From positions 186,001 through 250,000 of the forward strand of contig CBDFFJ010000001.1 in the NCBI GenBank assembly GCA_965246765.1: a stretch of 64,000 nucleotides of DNA, given 5' to 3'. The translations under genes and the position numbers were made by a program. This document shows positions 24,164-33,682 of this stretch, in pieces (the stretch's first letter is position 1; the number at the start of each line of letters is the position of its first letter). The notes beneath the pieces were generated by a model, which made no database searches, was not told where the DNA came from, and saw nothing but the letters and a program-made list of their open reading frames with translations. The stretch is from UBA1952 sp965246765. Lineage in GTDB: Bacteria > Bacteroidota > Bacteroidia > Chitinophagales > Chitinophagaceae.

Positions 24164-25516
24164 ATGAATACCCCGACACGAGAATTCAATTTTTTAGAGG
24201 AGCTCGGTAAAGACGGCGCTTACCACTCGCTTTTCCCTGGCCCCGAAGCGGGTTTTGCTATTGCCAGCCTTTACCTGAAGATTCAGGCTGGTATATTCCC
24301 GAATGGCAGGTTTAAAGAGGCTGATATTTTCAGAGCATTTGAAGAAACGCATACAGTTTACAGAAGCAGCTATGAGCGGCTTCCCAAGGAGCGCCTCATC
24401 ACAGTAATTGGCAAACTTCAGGAGTACTTTTTCCGCTACGATGAAGAAGAGCAGGCCTACACCCTCAAGACGTATGCAACGAATTTTTGCAAAAGCGCGC
24501 TTGATGCTTTAGCGGCAGATTTCAATCCCACGGAGATAGATATTATCTGCCGCACACTGCGGTATGAGTTACAGGCGTGTGCCTCCGACGAAGATTTAGC
24601 AGCCTGGATACGAACACCATTTGATTCATTTAAGCCGCGCATGAACCGGCAGGTTGATTATCTGGAGCACCGGCTGGACACATCAGTAGCGGGAATCTCA
24701 GCAGCAACCCGCTCTGAAAACGATGAGCTGTTGCCCACACTCAAAGCCATCGCTGATAAGCTGGATGGAATTCGTACGCAAAATGCACAATTGCAGTCGG
24801 CATTTCGCGAGATGAATATTGTGAACGATATACTGCTCCAAAAGCTGGACGCAGCGCTTGACCCGGCCCTCATTGTAAATGGAGCTATTGCACGCCGGTT
24901 TTTCCCGCACGTCAAATACACGCTGAGGCTTATTGACAGAAGGCTGGATAGAATTCAGCCAAAGCTCAGACTGTTTTTCAGCGAGCTGAATAAGCCATCT
25001 TTTAAAAAGGGCCTGGAACGACTGCTCAATTTTATTCTTCGCAGCTCAACGCTGGAGAGCTATAAAGGCGACAAAGTAATCGCATTGCCCAATAGCGTTC
25101 CGATATTCCAACTGCGATGCGGCGCGCCGAGATTCACAATTATAGAAGACAGAGGAACACCATTTCTTAAAATATCACGTGCCGTCAGCCGTCCCCCTGA
25201 AACGCCGGAACTGGTTGAAAAAGAAAACAGGCTGATAGAAGCAAAGCTTGAAGTTCATAATCAGATAGACAACTGGCTAATGGTCATCGGTAACCGCTGT
25301 GCTGCAGAGGGTGCCATCAACTTTTCAGAAGTGTTCTTTCAAATCGTGGCTGAGGCAGAAGGTAATATTGACCTTGCCTGCAAAGTCGGCTATGCATTAC
25401 TCAGAGTACAAGCACTACGGCCCTATCTGAACGTTTCAACCACCACAGAGTTGGTACGCCACCATGCTTTTAAAGGCCTTTCAGTTCGGGAAATGAAAAT
25501 TCAGTCCATAAAATGA
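24164..25516 (+). CDS. jetA: Wadjet subunit JetA (kleisin-like, MukF/MksF-like)
   Basis: 450 residues from ATG 24164. It is almost wholly helical, with a winged-helix-like N-terminal region (FKEADIFRAFEETHTVYRSS) and long helices in the middle (DELLPTLKAIADKLDGIRTQ). Sequence alone would not name it. The identification rests on order: a 450-residue helical protein, a 200-residue DUF4194-like protein, an SMC-like ATPase and a Toprim-type nuclease, overlapping and on one strand. In Wadjet, JetA bridges the ATPase heads of the JetC dimer, and the complex recognises and linearises small circular plasmids by loop extrusion. Its stop overlaps the jetB start (ATGA). Confidence 0.75.
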   Translation: MNTPTREFNFLEELGKDGAYHSLFPGPEAGFAIASLYLKIQAGIFPNGRFKEADIFRAFEETHTVYRSSYERLPKERLITVIGKLQEYFFRYDEEEQAYTLKTYATNFCKSALDALAADFNPTEIDIICRTLRYELQACASDEDLAAWIRTPFDSFKPRMNRQVDYLEHRLDTSVAGISAATRSENDELLPTLKAIADKLDGIRTQNAQLQSAFREMNIVNDILLQKLDAALDPALIVNGAIARRFFPHVKYTLRLIDRRLDRIQPKLRLFFSELNKPSFKKGLERLLNFILRSSTLESYKGDKVIALPNSVPIFQLRCGAPRFTIIEDRGTPFLKISRAVSRPPETPELVEKENRLIEAKLEVHNQIDNWLMVIGNRCAAEGAINFSEVFFQIVAEAEGNIDLACKVGYALLRVQALRPYLNVSTTTELVRHHAFKGLSVREMKIQSIK

Positions 25517-26109
25517 GCCAACCAACTTTTCTTGCTGCCCCAGGCGCGGAGCGGCTTTTTGCCAGGCTGGATTATATGTTGCGGGAAGGCGTGCATATAC
25601 AGAGTAATGATGAGCAGCAGGATTACTTAGAATTTATCGTTGCCAACGAAATCAGTCTTACGGATTACTACGCCCGGTTTTTTATGCTTTACCTGCAATA
25701 CAGCGGCGAGCTAAGCAAGCGCTATTATTACCTGGAATTCAACAACGGCGAGCGCGGTCCGGTGGGTGACAGGCATCGTAACTTTCTCAAAGCCGAATAC
25801 GTTATTGTCGGTCTGCTTCTCTATAAGCTGCTCTTTAATGATGGTCACTTTGAGCTGAATTCTGTTGCAAAATTTCAGAGCATGCTGCGATTGGACTATG
25901 AGAATCTCCGCGCGGATGTCAACAGGTTGCTCGCAAGAATGCGTACAGCGGGCAGCTCGCAGATCGGCGACGAGCGCATAGACGACGTAATCTCTGATGC
26001 GATGAAAGAGTTTGGAAGGCTTGGCTGGCTGCGCTTTTACAGCGATGATAGCTTTGAGGCGCAGCCATCTATTGAGCGGTTAGGCAAAGCTCTATGCAGC
26101 AACCATTGA
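25513..26109 (+). CDS. jetB: Wadjet subunit JetB (DUF4194-like, MksE-like), C-terminus frameshifted
   Basis: 198 residues as read. Winged-helix content (LLLYKLLFNDGHFELNSVAK, then FGRLGWLRFY) fits the JetB/MukE-like role of binding JetA. It ends LGKALCSNH at TGA 26107-26109. The neighbouring frame from the same point reads YAATIDNLDEVMKNNPEQ and stops at 26147-26149, overlapping the jetC GTG (GTGA). That tight overlap and plausible acidic tail argue that the true product has about 211 residues. On this view one extra base lies near 26085-26090. The frameshift removes only the tail, so partial function is possible. Confidence 0.75.
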   Translation: MSQPTFLAAPGAERLFARLDYMLREGVHIQSNDEQQDYLEFIVANEISLTDYYARFFMLYLQYSGELSKRYYYLEFNNGERGPVGDRHRNFLKAEYVIVGLLLYKLLFNDGHFELNSVAKFQSMLRLDYENLRADVNRLLARMRTAGSSQIGDERIDDVISDAMKEFGRLGWLRFYSDDSFEAQPSIERLGKALCSNH

Positions 26110-26145
26110 CAATCTGGATGAGGTAATGAAAAACAACCCGGAGCA

Positions 26146-28197
26146 GTGAAGAAATACCCACGCATCTACAGCTTGTCAACGCTCGGGCTCAGGCACCACC
26201 AGGCGTTTGATTATCGCTTTCACCCATTCCGAACTGATTTTGTGGGCGATAGCGGCTGTGGAAAAAGCATGATTGCCGATTTGCTACAGCTTATACTGGT
26301 AGGCTCAGATGTATTCAGTTCGCCCACGCAAAGCACAGGCCCGCGCGACCCTTCCGGAATGGTCTTGCCACATTCGGGTGGCGGCTCCGGCATTGGCTAC
26401 GCATTCTTAAATTTGGAAGTCGCGCACAAACAGTATGTGGTAATCGGAATCTACCTTGAAGACAGCAGCAATACGGTAAAGCACTTCATTATTCAGGCAG
26501 GATACGGCGAAGACCGCTTGTATCCTTTCAGCGTGGCGCTAAGCATTGCAGATGTGATGAAAGGCAATAGAATCCCTTTGCCGGATGAGCTGGACGCCAT
26601 AATCCAGGATATGGAGCTCGTCCGCACAACACCGGCGCGGAAGACGTTTCATTATTGGCTGCACACCCATGGGTTGCTTCCGTTGGATTTAAGCGCGAGC
26701 GACAAAATTCTTCGCGATTACGCTTCTATTATTCGGGCTTTTTCGCGCGGCAAGATGCTCACCATCACGGAGCCGGAAAGCCTTAAAGCTTTTTTGTTTG
26801 GACAGGAAAAAGCAAAAGAGATGTGGAGCAAATTTGGAAAGGCAGTGCAGGATATGCGCGAATCGGCGCAGCAGGATGAATGGAATGTGCAAGCCATTGC
26901 AGACTTAGAAGCTAAAGGAGCGGCAATTGACGCGCTATTCATCCTGAAGAACGACCACGAAAATGCCCGGAAGGCATGGCTGACCGCATCCTTCAATGAT
27001 GCGCACCGCCAGACATCAGAAGCACTTGAAGACCTGCAGACGGTTACACGCGGCGCGAAAGACGGCTTGATTGCATTAGAAGCGTACAGAAAAATTATCC
27101 GCCAAAAGCTGGCCGGAAGCGAAGAAGCAGTGGCCTGTCTTGCAACAGCATACGATGCATCATACGAAAGATTGCGCCCCGCGGAGGCCCGCTATACAGA
27201 CCTGCAGGAAGCCAAGGCTATCGTTGCGAAAATCGGCTGCGGGGCAGCCGACCTCGCTCAGGCTTATCACCGGAGTAAAACCCTGCAGAATATTGAACAG
27301 CTCAGCGCAGAATTGTCGCAGGCGCTACAGGCTATAAATGCCGATACGCTATTTGAAACACTCCTCATCCCGGCCTCAACGTTCTCAACGATTATCAATG
27401 ATATAACTGGTTCACTGGTGCAGAAAAATGCTGCATTGCAAGACAATTTACACCTGCTCCGGTTTGCAGACATTAACGCGGAAGGGAGCCTTGGGCATTG
27501 GGCTATAGCACAGGAGAAAGAATTGACCAGGGAAGTAGAAAGCATCCTGATGCACTACATAGACCTGCCTACGCACACGCAGCCTACGCCTGTAAAAGGA
27601 ACACGCGCTATAACATCGCCAGACCGTTTATTCGCGAACCCCACTATAATCACGGATGGCAAGGCCAATGGATTCTGGCTGCAGCTTAATGGTCTGGAAG
27701 AATATATTAGCTACGTTGATGAGCAGCTTTTCACGGAAGGCGACCTTACCGAAATAGCCCAACGGCTGGAAACCCTTTCCGCAAGTTCGCGCGCATCTGC
27801 CGACGCGCTTCAGGCAGAAATAGCGCGTCTGGAACAATTGCGCGTCTGCCTGCAGCAACTATCGCGACCACAGGAAAGTATTGAAGCTTATAACGCGCAG
27901 AGTCAGTTGGAGAATGAACATTCAAATCCTCATTTGGATTTTTCTGCAGAGCGTCTTGAGCTTTATCTGCAAGCACTTCAGGCTGAGAGAAGCATTGCAG
28001 CGGACTACAGCAGGCTTAAGGAAGCCATGGAAGCGGCCCAGACTCAAAAAATAGTGTTCGGTGAATTTATCGGCGAATTGCAGACCATGGAAAGCAGGCT
28101 CGGCGGACACATAGAGCAGAATAGTTGGACAGACAATTTGCGGCGGATTGAGGAAGCTGTATTGTCCATCGGTTATTACAATGGGCAGCTGCCGTAG
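26146..28197 (+). CDS. jetC: Wadjet SMC-like ATPase JetC, N-terminal part (frame broken at 28197)
   Basis: 683 residues from GTG 26146, which overlaps the restored jetB stop. The head domain has Walker A GDSGCGKS at residues 34-41. Long coiled-coil stretches follow from about residue 240 (LADLEAKGAAID-type heptads) with a hinge-like region near 480-520. JetC is the MukB/Rad50-like motor of Wadjet, normally about 1100 residues. The frame ends at TAG 28195-28197, just after YYNGQLP. The next frame continues AAVERQTIEEESHEK to 29393. Adding one G to GGG at 28183-28185 gives YYNGAAAVERQ and a full 1082-residue protein. Without repair the ATPase cannot close. Confidence 0.85.
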   Translation: MKKYPRIYSLSTLGLRHHQAFDYRFHPFRTDFVGDSGCGKSMIADLLQLILVGSDVFSSPTQSTGPRDPSGMVLPHSGGGSGIGYAFLNLEVAHKQYVVIGIYLEDSSNTVKHFIIQAGYGEDRLYPFSVALSIADVMKGNRIPLPDELDAIIQDMELVRTTPARKTFHYWLHTHGLLPLDLSASDKILRDYASIIRAFSRGKMLTITEPESLKAFLFGQEKAKEMWSKFGKAVQDMRESAQQDEWNVQAIADLEAKGAAIDALFILKNDHENARKAWLTASFNDAHRQTSEALEDLQTVTRGAKDGLIALEAYRKIIRQKLAGSEEAVACLATAYDASYERLRPAEARYTDLQEAKAIVAKIGCGAADLAQAYHRSKTLQNIEQLSAELSQALQAINADTLFETLLIPASTFSTIINDITGSLVQKNAALQDNLHLLRFADINAEGSLGHWAIAQEKELTREVESILMHYIDLPTHTQPTPVKGTRAITSPDRLFANPTIITDGKANGFWLQLNGLEEYISYVDEQLFTEGDLTEIAQRLETLSASSRASADALQAEIARLEQLRVCLQQLSRPQESIEAYNAQSQLENEHSNPHLDFSAERLELYLQALQAERSIAADYSRLKEAMEAAQTQKIVFGEFIGELQTMESRLGGHIEQNSWTDNLRRIEEAVLSIGYYNGQLP

Positions 28198-29393
28198 AGC
28201 GGCAGACAATTGAGGAAGAATCCCACGAAAAGAACATTTCCCGGTTTTACAGAGATAAGATTGACAATGCAGTTGCGCGCACAAACACACACGAGGTGTC
28301 GCGCAAATGGAACGAATATGGGGCATTAAAAGAGGCGTCCGCTGCTGCACGAATGGCCTACATCATAGCATATGCAGAAGAGCCGCACGCAGCAACTGAA
28401 CCGATTGGTGAACTGAAATTCCTGCAAGAATCATTCAATAATGCCAACAGTGCCTACCAGGTGAAATTCAGCATGATGGTGCAACAATATTGTCCATCCG
28501 AGGCCTATAAATTTGAGCGAACTAAGTCTTATACTGAACTCTGCACCACCATACTGCCCGACGTTCTTGGCAGGGCGCGCCCGGAAGGCGAATCGGAGCG
28601 GGAGGCGATAAACCGGCAGCTACGTGCCATTGCTGAGAAAGCGAAAGAATTAAACGGCAGAAAGCTGGCCCGGCTGCGCGAGCTCCTGGACGAAGTGCAT
28701 GAAGAGGCGAGTAACCGCATCAACGATGCCCGGCTTATAGACCTCTTCCTCAACAGTGAAGAGCGCGAGATAACCGGCGGCCACAGAGCGCGCTTAGAGC
28801 GAGAGCTTTCCCGCCAGTACCCGCTACAGTGGATGCGTTCTTTCGCCGACAGGCTTAATTCCGAAGGAGAGCTATTTTTCTCAGAAGGCCAATCTGTTGC
28901 CGACCTCACCAGCGACAGCAATACCCTGGAAGAAAAGATGCTCCAGGCTTTTCTGAAGCTCGGCGGAAAAGCGAGCAGCGGGCTTACGGTTCAAAAGCTT
29001 CTTGACCCAAATTCTTATTTCAACCTTTCCTTCTCCATGCGTTCTGGCGCCGGCAAGGCCAATATGGGCAGCTCCGGCCAGACCTACACCGCCATTGCCA
29101 TGCTTTGCATTGCGCGGCTATCGTTAGTTGGTGCGCAAGGAGCAGCGAACAAGTCGCGCGGCCTGCGCTTTATGCCAATTGACGAAGCCGAGGGCCTCGG
29201 CACAAACTACGACCTGCTTCATCAGATTGCAGCAGACTACGACTACCAAATCATATCCATGTCCATCAATCCGCTGAGTGGCTTTCGCAAAGGAGAGCAG
29301 TACATCTACAGCCTGCGCAAAAACTTTGAGACCGACGAAGAGGTAAACTATACACCATGGGCCATTTACGATGATGACGAAAAATCCGACTAA
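28185..29393 (+). pseudogene. jetC: JetC C-terminal part: distal coiled coil and ATPase C-lobe, out of frame
   Basis: It continues the coiled coil (ERQTIEEESHEKNISRFYRD) and ends with the SMC C-lobe. The ABC signature region reads GSSGQTYTAIAMLC, and Walker B is in LRFMPIDEAEGLG with the catalytic Glu after Asp. Both are needed with the N-terminal Walker A to form one ATP site. No ribosome-binding site is evident; a GTG at 28296 could start a 365-residue fragment. It overlaps jetD by 23 bp. I read it as the rest of one jetC gene separated by a one-base deletion. Confidence 0.75.
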
Positions 29394-30384
29394 TGCAGCA
29401 CCCACGGCCAGTTCCATGCGCACGCGCGACCTGAAATGGCATCAGCTGCTCACGTTAAACGAGCTTTATAAAAGAGGCAAAACCAGCGCCGCCACATTAG
29501 GCGATTACTTCCGGCACCTGCGCGCGAAATCGCACATCGGCTACAAGACCGGCAATAAGAGCATCACCGAAGCGCGACCAACATTCTACCCTTATTACGA
29601 GCGCCATCATCTGGCAGATTTTGAGCGGTTCCACGCCTTTCTTGCTGAGGCAAATCTGGAAGACGACGGGAAGCGACGGTACAACGAGTGGGAGCTGGTA
29701 ACGCTGATGCTGATACACAAGCAGCGTGATGAGCTTCGGGCGAATCTTACCACCGGAGCCACCCTCGCGAGCAAAATGTTTGGCAGCTCAAAGTACCTCA
29801 CAGAGCGCCCCGGACTGGAAGCAGCCGTACTGCAGATATTGGACATAGAAGCATTCCCCGACCGAGACCCTAAAAATTTTCAGTGGCGGTGCGTGGTGGA
29901 TTGCCTCAGCCCAGACATCATCGTGCTGTGCGAAAACCTGACTTACCTAAAGCTTCCCTGGGTAGCGCGCGGGCTCAATGTTGAGCTGTGGTATGTAGGC
30001 GGCAACAACATCGCCATGATTGATTCCATTGCTCCGGAAAAGCTTGCGTTGCCTGTTTATTATTCCTGCGACTGGGACCATCACGGGCTCCATATCTTTT
30101 CAAGAATCCGTCGCAAGTTGCTGGCAAGAGGATTCCACCTCTCATTACTGTTTCCTCACGAAACGTCTTCCGCAATGCCGGAAAAATCGCCGCATCATTA
30201 CAGCTTCTGGGATGCTGATGCAGCCTTTTCTGGCTTTGCACCAGACGACTTTACAGAAAAGCAGTCGCGCTTAATCACCCACCTAATCACAAATCGCCAA
30301 TGGATTGAAGAGCAATCACAAGACCTGACTGAGCTGCTGCTCCATAACAATGCAATTGCAGCAGGGAAGGTGGCCGGAGGATGA
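29371..30384 (+). CDS. jetD: Wadjet nuclease JetD (Toprim, topoisomerase VI-like)
   Basis: 337 residues; ATG at 29371 or 29374, inside the end of jetC. The N-terminal half is a winged-helix arm (LLTLNELYKRGKTSAATLGD). The C-terminal half is a Toprim fold: conserved Glu 188 in IIVLCENLTYL, and the paired aspartates 234 and 236 in YYSCDWDHHGLHIF, the metal-binding residues that cut DNA in JetD. In Wadjet this subunit cleaves the plasmid once the JetABC motor has stalled. All key residues appear intact, so loss of function, if any, lies in jetB and jetC. Confidence 0.85.
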   Translation: MMTKNPTNAAPTASSMRTRDLKWHQLLTLNELYKRGKTSAATLGDYFRHLRAKSHIGYKTGNKSITEARPTFYPYYERHHLADFERFHAFLAEANLEDDGKRRYNEWELVTLMLIHKQRDELRANLTTGATLASKMFGSSKYLTERPGLEAAVLQILDIEAFPDRDPKNFQWRCVVDCLSPDIIVLCENLTYLKLPWVARGLNVELWYVGGNNIAMIDSIAPEKLALPVYYSCDWDHHGLHIFSRIRRKLLARGFHLSLLFPHETSSAMPEKSPHHYSFWDADAAFSGFAPDDFTEKQSRLITHLITNRQWIEEQSQDLTELLLHNNAIAAGKVAGG

Positions 30385-30512
30385 GGTAAGGTAAAGCTTT
30401 TACGGACGTTTGCCTAACACGCTGTTTAGCGCGTCTTTTATTTCCTGGCCTGCTTGTTTACCCAAAATTTTTGCCTCAATCTTTTTCTGTACCAATCTTT
30501 CTCTTTCCCAAT

Positions 30513-30648
30513 CTTTTGTCATCCCCGAAGGGGAACTCGTAGCTGGTGGGCAGATGATATAAAAGTTCCCCTTCGGGGATGACAAAAGCTGCTGTGGCTT
30601 ATTTGCTGTGTTTGTTTCCCAATCTTTTGTCTTCCCCGCAGGGGAACT
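30513..30648. repeat. REP/MITE-like palindromic repeats after jetD
   Basis: A 25-bp arm at 30513-30537 is perfectly inverted at 30564-30588, with a 26-base loop. Each arm holds the smaller palindrome TCCCCGAAGGGGA. A third, imperfect direct copy lies at 30624-30648, with CCGCAGG in place of CCGAAGG and an identical CCCAATCTTTTGTC lead-in. The 30385-30805 gap holds this and nothing else convincing. The arms could stop transcription from the Wadjet operon or mark a non-autonomous dispersed repeat. Copy number elsewhere cannot be judged here. Confidence 0.7.
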
Positions 30649-30805
30649 TGAACCTGCCAGGCAGAGGTTGCAAAGTTGCTCTACGGAACCACATCAGTCA
30701 CCGTAATCATAGGCATTTGCATTCAACCAAAATCCCCGCACGATTTCATCAAATACTCCGCTGCAGCATCATTATCTTGGGCAGCCACGCGGCATCTTCC
30801 CCTCA

Positions 30806-33112
30806 ATGAACTACACCCCAGGCCAGCGCATCGCCACGCGCGGCGAAGACTTCATCATCACTTCCGCCAGCCGCAACCACGATGATACCTGGCTACTGGA
30901 TGCAGAAGGCATCTCCGAGCTTGTAAAAGGCCGCCGCTTCTCCTTTGACTCCGCCATAGACCACGATATTGTACCCGTTGACCCCATCGCAACAAGGCTT
31001 GTCGCCGACACCGACACCGGCTACCGTAAAACCAAGCTTTTCTTAGAGACGCAAATTCGTACAGCGCCTGTATGTACAGATAAAATTGCAGCCGCGCATA
31101 AGGCGGCTATTAATCCTGCCGATTATCAGCTTACGCCCACACTCAAGGCCCTAAAGCTCCCGCGGGCGCGCATGCTCATTGCCGATGGCGTGGGCCTCGG
31201 AAAGACCATTGAGGTAGGCATTTTTCTCACCGAACTAATGAAGCGCGGACGCGGCAAACGCATCCTCGTGCTGGCCCCAAAGTCAATCCTGGCGCAGTTT
31301 CAGCAGGAATTGTGGCACCGCTTCGCCATACCGCTAGTGCGGCTGGATTCGGACGGCATTGCCCGCATCAAGAGCAGCCTGCCGGCCAATAAAAACCCGT
31401 TTGATTATTACGACAAGACCATCATCTCCATAGACACGCTGAAGAACAATGCGAAATTCCGCCACTACATAGAGAAGAGCCGCTGGGATGCTGTGGTTAT
31501 AGACGAATGCCACACCGTAGCCAATGATAAAAGCCAGCGTGGCGACCTCGCCCAGCTTATTGCGCGGCAATGCGCGGCCCTTATCCTTACATCGGCCACG
31601 CCGCACAACGGCCGTAAGGAGACCTTCGCCAACCTTATCCACATGATAGAGCCTACCGCTATCCCGCGGAGCGGCGACTATACAAAGGACGATGTAGCTC
31701 CCTACTACGTGCGCCGCTTTAAGCACGACATTAAAGACGAAGGCGTGCGCGCCAATTTTCAGGAGCGGGAAATCATTCGCGCAAGCGCAAAGCTGAACGC
31801 GGCAGAGACAGAAATTCTGAGCATCCAACAGAGTTTGAAGCTGAGCGCGATGAAGGGCGCAAAAGAAGGCAGGCCCGGCGAGGATTTTCTGTTTTCTATC
31901 GGCCTGTTCAAAGCTTTTCTCTCCTCGCCTAAAGCCGCGCTTGCCACCATAACGCACCGGATGGAAAAGGTTACAGCAGCAACCGATGCAGCAGATATTG
32001 CCGTGCTCGCTGAACTTCAGGAAAAGCTGGGCAACATCCTCACCACTGGCGCCGATACGAAATACGCCTGCCTCAAAGAAACGCTTATCAGCCTTGGCTG
32101 GGCTGGCAGGCAGCGCGACGACCGCTTCGTGATTTTCGCAGAACGCATAGATACGCTGAAGTACCTGAATAGCAAGCTGAGTGCGGATTTTAGCCTGAGC
32201 GAAGAATCTATTGCCTTCTTCCACGGCGGCCTTACCGACAGCGAAGGACAGGCCATTATAGAAAGCTTCGGCAAGGAAGATTCTCCCATCCGCCTGCTGC
32301 TCTGCTCGGATGCCGGCGCACAGGGCGTCAACCTCCATTTCTTCTGCAACCGGATGTTCAACTACGACATTCCCTGGAGCCTCATTACCTTGGAGCAACG
32401 CAATGGCCGCATAGACCGCTATGGCCAAAAGAAGACGCCCTACATCCACTACATCCTGGCCGAAAGTGATGTGCCGGGACTGAAGACCGACCTGCACATT
32501 GTGGACAAGCTGACGCAAAAAGAGGAGGTGGTGTACAAGACGCTCGGTGATGCAGGCTCGGTAATGAAGCTCTATGATGCCGGCAAGGAAGAAGCCCTCG
32601 TAACGCAAGCCATCCTGGCCGGCAGCGAGGATTTTCTGGACGACGATGAGGCCCTTGCCGCGCAGATGGCGGGCTTTGATTTCTCAACGCTTTTCGGCTC
32701 AGAAGCTGATACCACCGAAGCCACCATTACCGATGTGCCCTACGATACGCCGCTGAGCATCTACGGGCGAGAAGAGGCATTTTACACCGAGCTGTTTGAG
32801 CAGCTCGCCAGCGCGCGGCAAATAAAGCGAGACGATGTAATTGCGAAAGACGGCTACCTGGAAATCCTCAACACACCCTCGCTCAACGCCATTCTGTACG
32901 ACCTGCCCCCGGAGTCCAAACCCGCTGTGGGTGGGCTTTTCAGGCTCACGCTGGATAAGGCGCTGGTGCAGGACAGCATTGAGCGCGCACGCAAGAAGGC
33001 AGGCGAATGGGCCGGGTTTCAAATTCTGACGGATGGCCACCCTGCAATGCGCTACTACCTTACGAAGCTGGAAGCCAGCGTGATAAAGCCGTGGCCCTTG
33101 TCGCCAGGCTAA
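30806..33112 (+). CDS. RapA-like SNF2 helicase (DrmD-like), C-terminus frameshifted
   Basis: 768 residues as read. SF2/SNF2 motifs are complete: Walker A DGVGLGKT at 127-134, DECH at 233-236, LTSATPHNG near 264, and C-lobe QRNGRIDRYGQ near 540. Family order resembles RapA and the DrmD helicase of class 1 DISARM. The frame ends LEASVIKPWPLSPG. The adjacent frame continues DKAVALVARLSRLPKGTAWF to 33639, giving about 944 residues if one base is added near 33080. Both helicase lobes remain, so some ATPase activity could survive. It is the first gene of the four-gene operon to 49541. Confidence 0.82.
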   Translation: MNYTPGQRIATRGEDFIITSASRNHDDTWLLDAEGISELVKGRRFSFDSAIDHDIVPVDPIATRLVADTDTGYRKTKLFLETQIRTAPVCTDKIAAAHKAAINPADYQLTPTLKALKLPRARMLIADGVGLGKTIEVGIFLTELMKRGRGKRILVLAPKSILAQFQQELWHRFAIPLVRLDSDGIARIKSSLPANKNPFDYYDKTIISIDTLKNNAKFRHYIEKSRWDAVVIDECHTVANDKSQRGDLAQLIARQCAALILTSATPHNGRKETFANLIHMIEPTAIPRSGDYTKDDVAPYYVRRFKHDIKDEGVRANFQEREIIRASAKLNAAETEILSIQQSLKLSAMKGAKEGRPGEDFLFSIGLFKAFLSSPKAALATITHRMEKVTAATDAADIAVLAELQEKLGNILTTGADTKYACLKETLISLGWAGRQRDDRFVIFAERIDTLKYLNSKLSADFSLSEESIAFFHGGLTDSEGQAIIESFGKEDSPIRLLLCSDAGAQGVNLHFFCNRMFNYDIPWSLITLEQRNGRIDRYGQKKTPYIHYILAESDVPGLKTDLHIVDKLTQKEEVVYKTLGDAGSVMKLYDAGKEEALVTQAILAGSEDFLDDDEALAAQMAGFDFSTLFGSEADTTEATITDVPYDTPLSIYGREEAFYTELFEQLASARQIKRDDVIAKDGYLEILNTPSLNAILYDLPPESKPAVGGLFRLTLDKALVQDSIERARKKAGEWAGFQILTDGHPAMRYYLTKLEASVIKPWPLSPG

Positions 33113-33639
33113 GCAGGCTGCCGAAGGGCACCGCGTGGTTTATAAGCGCCGCGCAAGTAAGCAATAATCTGGGCCAGCCGCTGCTGGTGGATTTTCTGGT
33201 AGCGGGCGTAGGTGCCGATGGGCGCAGCAAAGCGCCCGTGCCGCTACGCGATTTTATTGAAGCGCATAAGCTCGCCGCCACCCTGCACACCGAAGCCATT
33301 TCGGAAGCTGACATTGCCATCCTGCAAGCCTTGCTGCCAAAGGCCGCTGCTGCCATCAATATGCACATGGAAGAAGCACAGGCAGCCCTGGAAAGCAGCA
33401 TGAAGACACAGTTGGATGAATATGCATTGAAGATGGACGCCTGGCGCGACACCGCCCTGCAACAGCTCGCGCTGGACTTCGGTGAAGGCGCTGCTACGGC
33501 ATTCCAGGAACGCATCCGCGACTCGCGGCAGCGCGAGATAGACACCATCCTCAGTGCATCCGGCCAGTACCACGCCGACCTCGCCTCGCTGCAAGGCGAT
33601 GCCTACATCAAGATGCTCGCGGTGTTCTATAACTTTTAG
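33082..33639 (+). pseudogene. C-terminal tail of the DrmD-like helicase, out of frame
   Basis: The reading DKAVALVARLSRLPKGTAWF, then LGQPLLVDFLVAGVGADG and a long helical segment (INMHMEEAQAALESSMKTQL) continues the RapA-type C-terminal region of the upstream helicase. It has no start codon of its own. GTGATAAAG at the junction becomes V-D-K with one more base. It ends at TAG 33637-33639. Confidence 0.65.
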
Positions 33640-33682
33640 GCAATAGACAAAAGACGATAGACAAAAGCGGAATCCCTAATCG

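Noticed and set aside
28180..28200. Programmed ribosomal frameshifting in jetC
   Set aside because: No slippery heptamer or following stem is apparent, and the same fault (loss of one G) occurs in unrelated genes.
30400..30585. Minus-strand small ORF after jetD
   Set aside because: Its start lies inside the palindromic repeat, there is no ribosome-binding site and no recognised family. The last 40 residues could be a remnant but cannot be supported.
31334..32608. Minus-strand open frame of 424 codons opposite the SNF2 helicase
   Set aside because: Shadow frame. The plus strand has complete helicase motifs over the same bases.
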